Below are positions 26,501 through 38,500 of a stretch of DNA of 64,000 nt, in pieces. The stretch spans positions 94,067 through 158,066 of the forward strand of contig JAVTVY010036970.1 in the NCBI GenBank assembly GCA_036873755.1, read 5' to 3'. Origin of the DNA: Hanleya hanleyi. Its lineage: Eukaryota > Mollusca > Polyplacophora > Lepidopleurida > Hanleyidae. The position numbers and the translations under genes are program-made. The notes under the pieces were generated by a model. The model ran no database searches, had not been told where the DNA came from, and saw nothing but the letters and a program-made list of their open reading frames with translations. Positions within the stretch are counted from its first letter, which is position 1; the number at the start of each line of letters is the position of its first letter.

Positions 26501-29500
26501 TGAATCAAGCATTGGAAAGTGCATACAAAGTTTGAAATATATGCATGAAGGCAGTGTGATGTCACTGGACCTAAATATGGTTGCAACAGACCACCATAGA
26601 ATACCACGCTTTATTTGCAGTTTTACTCTGTGTAATAAAATTGTAAAAAAATTACAATAAATATTTTCACACACTGTTTGTAATGGTCTTTCATTTGAGG
26701 GAAACTTTACTTGAGGGTTGACGATCACTTTAAATTGCTTCTTTTTGTTTGTGCTTTGCTTTGGTTTTAGCTTAGATTGCCTGTTGATGTCTATGTCGTA
26801 CATGTATAGCATTGGATAAAGCCAAATTATGACTGGTCAAAAACATTGAAAAATTGATGCAGTGACTTAGTTTTTATTGTTGTTTTTTTTCAATTGTGTG
26901 TATTTTTTTCCATTCTCGGAGAACTCCAATCATGCCAGTTCAGGACAGTGACATTTATGTCAGTCTTAAAGCTGCCACCATTTCTTATTCGTTCATACTA
27001 CTCTGACTATATGTTATAGAATGGTCAACCAGTATGTCATACACACAAAGCCAAGGGGGGGTCTTTTTTCTCTCATATAAATACCCATTCAGACAGAATC
27101 GAACCTCTATGGTTCACTTACTCGCCCTTGGAGGTATAGAAATGTTTAACTCAGAGTGAAAATCGCAGGCTCCGCTCTAAATTCGTTTTCAGTGGCATAT
27201 ATATAGATCTTTATTTCCCTTTCTTTTCTTCATCATAGAACACATCAAGATGCCAATCCAAAGCGTGCGATTGTTAGTACAGGCCTCGAAATTTGGCGCG
27301 AACGAAACGATCGTTCGCGTGTCGGTTACGCAAATCGGAAATGGCCAGAACGAAAAATCGGTTACGTGAATGCACTTCTTGAACATATGTTCTGGTAACA
27401 AAAGTCCCAACCTCTTCTCTGTCTGTCCACTGTGCAAACTTTAACCACATGACATGTGTCTTTCAGCATGTTTTAAAAGCGAAACCAAGTCGCAAACTCG
27501 ACTCTGTCTGCATCGAATTTGTAGACTACCACGTGGCAGGCGTGTGTCTGAGTCCGTCAGCTTGCACAGAGTGTTTTGTCTATCCTCGGTTCAGGGCAGG
27601 CGTAATAAACCAATAGCGGCCAGGAAACAGCATTATCAAACTTCAACGAGTTGGAATGTAAGGGTTACCTGCAAGCCTCCTCGCTCCGAGGTTGTTGCTC
27701 CGTGGGAAGCTCTGCACGGAGCTAGCAGCAGAGGTGGCATGCGGAGCTCCTCGCGGAGGAATTATCTCAAGAGCGCGAAGCTTGCGGTTAACACTCGTCA
27801 CTTCCGCCATCTCTAAATTTGCAGGCGGCGTGTTCAACTTCTCAGACTTTTCGATCAGGATTTTAATGGAATCAGAAGGAAATGGTGAATGAATTATACA
27901 GCCAGAGTCACAATAGCCAATCATGATTGGTGGAAGCGATTTACATGTGCAATCCCATTCCCGTATGTTAACTCATTTGTCTGTTCAATCTCTGACCACG
28001 TGCTGTCCACAGGCTAATATTACTCCTGAGTCGAGTTGTACGGTACTGGTTGACGGCGCACTGTTATAATTACGTAACCGTTTTGCGAAACCAATTGGTT
28101 ACGTAAAAATTCACATCGTAACCGAACAATAGGTTACGTAAGACAAAATTACCGTAACTGATTTTTCGGTTACGTCAATGAACCAATTTTCGAGGCCTGT
28201 TAGTACCGGAAATGTGCAGATAAGAGATGCTGCTCTGTTGTACATCGATTTCTGATATATCCATTTAATTGTAATTTGCTGTATGTTTATCCCTCCAGAT
28301 GCACAATAGATATGTCAGGTAGTCTAATCGGCTAAAATAAAAACAGTTCTCACCACTTCTTAGTTTAATTTTGTCGAACTTTCACCAAAAACATGTGTGT
28401 ACAGGTTGAGAGGAGCAGTAACTTTCACACTTTATTTTCTTAATTGACGAAACTATGGTTTAAATAAGTAAGATTCTTGTGTGGAACCACCAACATCCCT
28501 GATGTTCTGTGAAATACAGTTTATTATAGAATAATAGTTTGAGACTTTATCCAGGAATCACAAAGTACGGTCAGGTAGACAGATGACTCCGATTGGAGCC
28601 TTTTTTACCTCCAAGAACAAGCAAGTACCGGTACTTCTAGACATGCTAGAGGTGCACTGTCGATTGTGTGCCTTGGGACTGGCAGGTTATAACCCTAGGA
28701 CTTGCCCAAAATCCAAGGTTTGATGGGCAAGCAGTGCCATGAGCGACAATCTTATAGTTTGCACACAGAAGGAGTAATGTCAGCTTTTCTAAACTCAATG
28801 TTATTATAACTGAACACATAATATCTATACATTGTATGAATTTTATAACTGTTGAAGTTTAAGAAAATACACTGAAGGATAAAGAAATTATTCATTATTG
28901 CATAAATGTACTGCACTATAGACTCCTTCATTAATTATCATCTGTTCTGTTAATTCTGCCTGTCTGATCAGTGTTATCACCAATTCTCTATCTCTCATAA
29001 TCTCTATTATTTCAAATGTATTCTATCTCTTGTTCAGGCATACATATACTATCTCTATCATTTCAGATGTATGCTATCTTTATCTCATGTTTCAGATGTA
29101 AACTATCTGTATCTCTCATGTTTCAGATGTATGCTATCTCTATCTCTCACGATTCAGATATATGTTATCTCTATCTCTAACTCTCATGATTCAGATATAT
29201 GTTATCTCTATCTCTCATGATTCAGATATATGTTATCTCTTCTCTCATGATTCAGATATATGTTATCTCTATCTCATGATTCAGATATATGTTATCTCTA
29301 TCTCTCATGATTCAGATATATGTTATCTCTATCTCTCATGATTCAGATATATGTTATCTCTATCTCATGATTCAGATATATGTTATCTCTATCTCTCATG
29401 ATTCAGACATATGTTATCACTATCTCATGATTCAGATATATGTTATCTCTATCTCTCATGATTCAGATATATGTTATCTCTATCTCTCATGATTCAGATA

Positions 29501-32500
29501 TATGTTATCTCTATCTCATGATTCAGATATATGTTATCTCTATCTCTCATGATTCAGATATAAGCTAGATCAGGCTTTGAATTTGGGGGAAAATAGGGCA
29601 CGGCCACTTTGGCCTTGGATAATGACCTGATTCTGGGGGCAACAAGGCCAATGGACCAGGCATTAAGGCCAAATGTGTTAATATACTTAGGCCACTACAG
29701 TCACTTTATTTGCAGGTGTTATGGAAGATATTGCCATGAAATAAATAAAAATGAAATTTCCCCAAGCCTGGGTTATTATTTAATGGGCCTCATATAGTCA
29801 TACGCCCTTTCTAGACTTATATTCTCACACATATTTTGCAAACTCACACATATTTTGCAAACTCTGCCTATAATATCGCAATATTTTCACAGCTGTTTGT
29901 TATTGTTGTTGTTGTAAAACATTCAAAAGGTATCCAAATACTGTCTGTAAATATACAAATTATAAAAGATCTTATCCAGTAATACGAAAGAAGGCATAGC
30001 TTCCGCGTGTTTGAAGCCCCCTTCTCCAGTTCCCGAGATTTGATCGCAGAAACACGTCGTGTGACGGCATGATCGCATTATTTACTTTAACTTTCAATCC
30101 AATGACAGCACTAAGCGACCCGCCCTCTGTTGTCTGACCAAGGGGAGAGTAATCCGGATTGCCAAACGGGAACCATCCATTGAAGCGTAATCGAACCAAA
30201 AACAGGTGGCTCCCGAATTACCGATGTCGTAAAACTGTACGATGCTGTTTACGGTAACAGGAAGAGGGAAAGCTGATTTGTAAACGAAACGACCGATCAC
30301 CGTATGACTTTGCTTTTCCAACGAAATTACCAAAGCAAAGAATAAAGAGAGAGAAAACGCGAACACATGATGGAAATAAGATTGGTTTTATTCTTAGGGT
30401 CACGTAGGCCACTTGAGGCTTCACGGCGGCCGTGTTGTGGCCGTGTACTTGGTGGAAATTTGTAGGGCATGTGGGCAAACTAATGGGGCACCGACGGCAA
30501 TTGCCGTCGTTGCCGCCGTCAAATTCGAAGCCTGCTAGATGTATCTGTCTCATGTTATCTCTATCTCATGATTCAGATATATGTTATCTCTATCTCGATT
30601 CAGATATATTATCTCTATCTCTCATGATTCAGATATATGTTATCTCTATCTCATGATTCAGATATATGTTATCTCTATCTCTCATGATTCAGATATAAGC
30701 TACATGTATCTGTCTCATGTTATCTCTATCTCATGATTCAGATATATGTTATCTCTATCTCTCATGTTTCAGATATATGTTATCGCTATCTCATGATTCA
30801 GATATATGTTATCTCTATCTCATGATTCAGATATAAGCTACATGTATCTGTCTCTCATGTTATCTCTATCTCTCATGATTCAGATATATGTTATCTCTAT
30901 CATGATTCAGATATATGTTATCTCTATCGATTCAGATATATGTTATCTCTATCTCATGATTTAGATATATGTTATCTCTATCTCTCATGATTCAGATATA
31001 AGCTACATGCATCTGTCTCATGTTATCTCTATCTCTCATGATTCAGATATATGTTATCTCTATCTCTCATGATTCAGATATATGTTATCTCTATCTCTCA
31101 TGATTCAGATATATGTTATCTCTAGCTCATGATTCAGATATATGTTATCTCTATCTCTCATGATTCAGATAAATGTTATCTCTCTCTCTCTATCTCATGA
31201 TTCAGATATATGTTATCTCTAACTCATGACTCAGATATAAGCTACATGTATCTGTCTCTCATGTTATCTCTATCTCTCATGATTCAGATATATGTTATCT
31301 CTATCTCTCATGATTCAAATATATGTTATCTCTATCTCTCATGATTCAGATGTATGTTATCTCTATCTCTCATGATTCAGATATATGTTTTCTCTATCTT
31401 TCATGATTCAGATATATGTTATCTCTATCTCTCATGATTCAGATATATGTTATCTCTATCTCTCATGATTCAGATATATGTTATCTCTATATTATCTCTC
31501 ATGGTTCAGATATATGTTATCTCTATCTCATGATTCAGATATGTTATCTCTATCTCATGATTCAGATATAAGCTACATGTATCTGTCTCTCATGTTATCT
31601 GTATCTCATGATTCAGATATATGTTATCTCTATCTCTCATGATTCAGATATATGTTATCTCTATCTCTCATGATTCAGATATATGTTATCTCTATCTCAT
31701 GATTCAGATATATGTTATCTCTATCATGATTCAGATATATGTTATCTCTATCATGATTCAGATATATGTTATCTCTATCTCATGATTTAGATATATGGTA
31801 TCTCTATCTCTCATGATTCAGATAAAGCTACATGTATCTGTCTCATGTTATCTCTATCTCTCATGATTCAGATATATGTTATCTCTATCTCTCATGATTC
31901 AGATATATGTTATCTCTATCTCATGATTCAGATATATGTTATCTCTATCTCTCATGATTCAGATATATGTTATCTCTATCTCATGATTCAGATATATGTT
32001 ATCTCTAATTCTCATGATTCAGATATAAGCTACATGTATCTGTCTCTCATGTTATCCCTATCTCTCATGATTCAGATATATGTTATCTCTATCTCTCATG
32101 ATTCAGATATATGTTATCTCTATCTCATGATTCAGATGTATGTTATCTCTAACTCTCATGATTCAGATATATGTTATCTCTATCTCTCATGATTCAGATA
32201 TATGTTATCTCTATCTCTCATGATTCAGATATATGTTATCTCTATCTCTCATGATTCAGATATATGTTATCTCTATCTCTCATTATTCAGATATTAGCTA
32301 CATGTATCTGTCTCTCATGTTATCTCTATCTCTCATGATTCAGATATATGTTATCTCTATCTCTCATGATTCAGATATATGTTATCTCTATCTCATGATT
32401 CAGATATATGTTATATCTATCTCAAGATGCAGATATGTGTTATCTCTATCTCATGATTCAGATATATGTTATCTCTATCTCTCATGATTCAGATATATGT

Positions 32501-35500
32501 TATCTCTATCTCATGATTCAGATATATGTTATCTCTATCTCATGATTCAGATATATGTTATCTCTATCTCTCATGATTCAGATATATGTTGTCTCTATCT
32601 CATGATTCAGATATATGTTATCTCTATCTCATGATTCAGATATATGTTATCTCTATCTCTCATGATTCAGATATATGTTATCTCTATCTCATGATTCAGA
32701 TATATGTTATCTCTATCTCTCATGATTCAGATATATGTTATCTCTATCTCATGATTCAGATATATGTTATCTCTGTCTCATGATTCAGATGTATGTTATC
32801 TCTAACTCTCATGATTCAGATATATGTTATCTCTATCTCTCATGATTCAGATATATGTTATCTCTATCTCTCATGATTCAGATATATGTTATCTCTATCT
32901 CTCATGATTCAGATATATGTTATCTCTATCTCTCATGATTCAGATATAAGCTACATGTATCTGTCTCTCATGTTATCTCTATCTCTCATGATTCAGATAT
33001 ATGTTATCTCTATCTCTCAGGATTCAGATATATGTTATCTCTATCTCATGATTCAGATATATGTTATCTCTATCTCATGATGCAGATATATGTTATCTCT
33101 ATCTCTCATGATTCAGATATAAGCTACATGTATCTGTTTCTCATGTTATCTCTATCTCTCATGATTCAGATATATGTGTCTCTCATGTTATCTCTATCTC
33201 TCATGATTCAGATATGTTATCTCTATCTCTCATGATTCAGATGTATGTTATCTCTATCTCATGATTCAGATATGTTATCTCTATCTCTCATGATTGATAT
33301 ATGTTATCTCTATCTCTCATGATTCAGATGTATGTTATTTCTATCTCATGATTCAGATATATGTTATCTCTATCTCTCTTGATTGATATATGTTATCTCT
33401 ATCTCTCATGATTCAGATGTATGTTATCTCTATCTCATGATTCAGATATATGTTATCTCTATCTCTCATGATTGATATATGTTATCTCTCTTATGTTTCA
33501 GATATATGCTATCTCTATCTCTCAGGTTTCTGCTGTATACCAGAATGTCTCTAGTTTTTCAGATGTATGCTATCTCCATCTCTTATGTTTCAGATGTATG
33601 CTATCTCTATCTCTCATGTTTCAGATGTATGCTATCTCTATCTCTCATGTTTCAGATGTATGCTATCTCTATCTCTCATGTTTCAGATGTATGCTATCTC
33701 CATCTCTTATGTTTCAGATGTATGCTATCTCTATCTCTCATGTTTTAGATGTATGCTATCTCTATCTCTCATGTTTCAGATGTATGCTATCTCTATCTCT
33801 CATGTTTCAGATGTATGCTATCTCTATCTCTCATGTTTCAGGTGTATGCTATCTCTATCTCTCAAGTTTCAGATGTACTTTGTATGCTATCTCTATCTCT
33901 CATGTTTCAGATGTAGGCTATCTCTATCTCTCATGTTTCAGATGTATGCTATCTCTATCTCTCATGTTTCAGATGTATGCTATCTCTATCTCTCATGTTT
34001 TAGATGTATGCTATCTCTATCTCTCATGTTTCAGATGTATGCTATCTCTATCTCATGTTTCAGATGTATGCTATCTCTGTCTCTCATGTTTCAGATGTAT
34101 GCTATCTCTATCTCTTATGTTTCAGATGTATGCTATCTCTATCTCTTATGTTTCAGGTGTATGCTATCTCTATCTCTTATGTTTCAGATGTATGCTATCT
34201 CTATCTCTTATATTTCAGGTGTATGCTATCTCTATCTCTTATGTTTCAGATGTATTATATCTATCTTTCACGTCTGAGATGTATGCTATATCTATCTCAT
34301 GTTTCAGATGTATGCTATCTCTACAGTACATGTACATGACATCCGTCACAGAAGACCAGCTAGGTCATGTTTCAGGCATATGATGTCTCTATCGTTTAAG
34401 ATGTACCATATGCTATCTCCGTCTTTCATGTTTCCGACATATGATGTCTCTATCGTTTAAGATGTATGCTATCTCCGTCTTTTATGTTTCAGACATATGG
34501 TATCCGTCACAAGAAGACCAGTGAGGTGGAGGTCATGACCTATGTGGATTATGTTGAAATAGACAGTTCAGCCTGGTTTGCTGGCTTACGCAGAGGTAAG
34601 AGTTGTCTCCCTTGCTTTCTGATTGATATGTAATATAGTCTGCTACTATTCTGATACCTATGTAATCTATAGTGAAATCTGTGAATACCAACACCTGGGA
34701 GATGTCGGGGTAACCGACCAACCTCTGAATACTGACATTATCCATGGTCCCAATACTTAAATATTTAGTTCTTTGAACGTTGATAATTTAAACCAGAACC
34801 CTGTCAAGATCGACACTATTGTCTGGTGACAAGCATGGTCGGTATACACCTGTTTCACTGTATAGCTTGATCTGGATTGTGTGGGGAGTTCTAATTGACC
34901 TTGATTGGCGTGACCAGTATGGTTCTAGTGACAAGAGGTATCACTTGTCTAATTTTCCAGGTGATATTTGAGATGAAAGGCTCTTGTTTAACTGTTGTGT
35001 TCTCCTCCCTAAGGTGATGTAATCCTGGCTGTAGATGGGGAAAGTGTGGATCAGCTGACACACAGACAACTAGTGGACCGACTACGCAAATGCCGACAGA
35101 ACATGAGGTCAGTGAGGACTATAAATCTGACAAATGTCAACACATGAAGTCCATGAGGAGTTCAAATAAACCATGTTAACACTGGATGTCAGTGTGGAGT
35201 ACAAATAGTTCATGTCGACACATTTGACCAGTGAAGAGTACAAATAGGCCATGTCAACACATGAGGTCATTGAGGAGTTCAAATATGCCATCTCAACACA
35301 TGAGGTCAATGAGGAGTATAAATAGGCCATGTCAACACATGAGATCAGTGAAGAGTTCAAATAGGCCATGTCAACACATGAGGTCAGTGAGGAGGTACAA
35401 ATAGGCCATGTCAATGCATGAGGTCATTTAGGAGTTCAAATATGCCATCTCAACACATGAAGTCAGTGAGGAGTACAAATAGGCCATGTCAACACATGAA

Positions 35501-38500
35501 GTCAGTGAGGAGGTAAATATGCCATCTCAACACATGAGGTCAGTAAGGAGATCAAATAGGCCATGTCAACACATGAAGTCTGTGAGGAGGTAAATATGCC
35601 ATCTCAACACATGAGATCAGTGAGGAGTTCAAATAGGCCATGTCAACACATGAGGTCAGTTAGGAGGTACAAATAGGCCATGTCAATGCATGAGGTCATT
35701 TAGGAGTTCAAATATGCCATCTCAACACATGAGGTCAGTGTGGAGTACAAATAGGCCATGTCAACACATGACGTCAGTGAGGAGTTCAAATAGGCCATGT
35801 CAACACATGAGGTCAGTGAGGAGGTACAAATAGGCCATGTCAACACATGAAGTCAGTGAGGAGGTAAATATGCCAACTCAACACATGAGGTCAATGAGGA
35901 GAACAAATAGGCCATGTCAACACATGAGGTCAGTGAGGAGTTCGAATAGGCCATGTCAACACATGAAGTCAGCGAGGAGGTGCAAATGGGTCATGTCAAC
36001 ACATGAGGTCAGTGAGGAGTTTAACCCCATCTGGCCTGGGTTTTTTGGGACCTGCGTCCAAGCCTGCCGAAATGCCCCCCCCCCCCCAATCATTTTTCTT
36101 ACCCCTTGGGCTAGGGGGTTGAAACTTATCACACTAGACCCTTGGGTCAAGCTTTACCAGAAAATGTAAAAAAATCCAAGATGGCCACTTTGATGACATC
36201 ACAGTGACGTCATCTCCAGAAACGACATTTTTTGGTCGATTTTTCGAATTTTTTATTTATGCAATTTCTCCGTAAAAAACTGAATGATAGATTCGTAAAT
36301 ATTAATGTGAAGTGAAATAAAATAGTTTTGCCCACTTTTCATTGCGGAAAAGCAGAAATTTTGAAGAAAAATGATGACAACATCAATTTTCTGGTATCAC
36401 ATGTGGCCGCCGTCTTGAATTTACCCATGATCCTCGGAGGATTATGCAAATAGGCTCAAAATAACCCCAATATGATAAGCTATAAAGTCACGGAGTGTCA
36501 GTTGTCAGTTTTTCGTCGTTCTGAAGATAGCGCTGAAAGTTTGCCCCCCCCAGGCCTGGTAAGGTTAAATAGTTCTTGTCAACTTCATGTAAGGACCATG
36601 AGACAATGCACACTATAGCCATATCTGGGGACAACAGTGTGTCCCTATCTGGGGACAACAATGTGTCTCTTAATGAAGTATCTACTAAATGTTGACAAAA
36701 CATGAGATCTACAGTTAAATAAAGAGAACAAATAGGCAAATGTCAAACTACATGAGGTCAGTGAAGAGTGCAAATCAAGAGTTCTCACAAACATTAACTA
36801 CCAGTACTATTCAATATCTCCTGCTCGGCGCTCTCAGGGTTCTGACAGTCATGGGAAAGAAATCCAGGAAAGTCCTGGAATTGCAAAGATGCCAATATCA
36901 GGGTTCATATGCCTCCTGGAAAGTCCTTAAAACTCCTGGAATTTAATTGCTAACCTGGAGAGTCCTAGAAAATGCTTAAAACTCATGGAAACTCCTGCCA
37001 GAACTACACTTTTGTCTTCTGGGAGAACCAGCTATCTGATGCCATGCGTTGGTGTGCCAAAATTTATCCCTGGACTTCTTTAATTTGCTGATCTTTGTTG
37101 CGAGTGGAAATGTTATGGTAGTTATGAAAAAGATTGTCTCGAGGACTTTGGCTCTGAAGGTACCTGGACTCTGACACACTACCCATTCCCATCATGTCTA
37201 TGGGAATTTGTTCTTCACTAGTTGAAAGGTTTTCTCCCTTTAGAGGTGTTTGTTGTTTTATTTTTAGGAGTTATCTCCCCTTGATCTGTGTCATTCATAC
37301 AGAGCTTGCAATAAAGTTATATTGGATTGAATGGACTCCGACTCTGAGGGATTTATTTTCTCCAGAGTTTTGGCCCTTTATCATCGACATTGGTGAAGGA
37401 TAGACATGATAGACTAAATGCTTGTCTGGGCTGCATCTCCCTTTATGCCCTAATACTGATGTAAAAGTTCACAGTACATGTAGATTCTTAGTATCATGTA
37501 GGTGTGCAATATCTATTTGAGTACTCAGTTAACATGTTGTCTATTGTAGACTGGTGGTTCTATTCGAGGACTGTCATCGTAAGGTGGAGCTCCATGACCG
37601 CCTCATCAAACTCAAGGTATGTCTGTCTCCACGGTCTCACACAGACCACAGATACCTGGCCACCATGTTATAACTAAAATGCCATATAGCTCCATTTAGA
37701 AAGTGTATTATCTTCCCTGAAACAGAGACACTCGTAATAAGTCTTTAACATGTAGAATTGGGGTCATATTGAGATTGATGAGCGGCAGAAATAATGAAAA
37801 CTAGCAATTTTTTTTCGTATTTTCCTATTCATAAGCGGGTTATGACAATTAAAAAAGGAGGTAGGTCACCATGCAAAATGTTTGCATTTAATGGATTGTT
37901 GTTCAATTTTGGTATGTGTTTATCTTGCCACATTTGACTTGGTATTGCATTCTGCCCACATAGGTGGCGCCATCTATATGCCAACCTGGTTTTTTTTTCC
38001 ACAAAGTGCAAATTTAGTATGGCCTAATAAATAAATCCTTGGGTACATTTATATTGCTTGGGATTATTATCTTTAGAAATAATGAATGATTACTCCACTA
38101 CGCAAATTGGACGCCTCCTCAATCATATACGACGAGTTGCAAAGCGAAAATTTTGAGGAACATCATAGACGCCGTATAATTGCAGTGTCTTCAAATTCTG
38201 GTAATTTGAAGCAACAGCAACTCAGATTGAATTGTTTTATCCTATTGTGTATAACTGATACTTTGAAACCAGGAGTGACCAGATGTTCGCTTCAATCTCT
38301 TCACAGGTCTGCTGTATTGAAGTGCATGACAACTTTACCAACTTTAGGCCATTTCAAATTAATTCTGTTTCTTATCACTTCCTTCAGTGTTTTTTTCTCT
38401 GATTGTGTTGTGTTCTTGACCCTCCCTCATCGATTTCGAAAAAACCTAGTGACGAGAAACATAGAATTAATTTGCACCAGCCTCATATAGTCTGTAAGAC

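Noticed and set aside
27454..27924. Genes inside element D (120- and 93-codon frames)
   Set aside because: They overlap on opposite strands, lack domains and lie within a non-autonomous transposon.
29041..34330. CRISPR-like array
   Set aside because: Units are contiguous and spacer-free in a eukaryotic intron; it is a minisatellite.
33472..34383. 303-codon frame on the + strand
   Set aside because: It is the 31-bp minisatellite read without stops; all three frames are open with the same 31-residue period.
38086..38490. 134-codon gene inside intron 5
   Set aside because: No domain, no promoter or splice context, and it lies wholly inside an intron of a supported gene.
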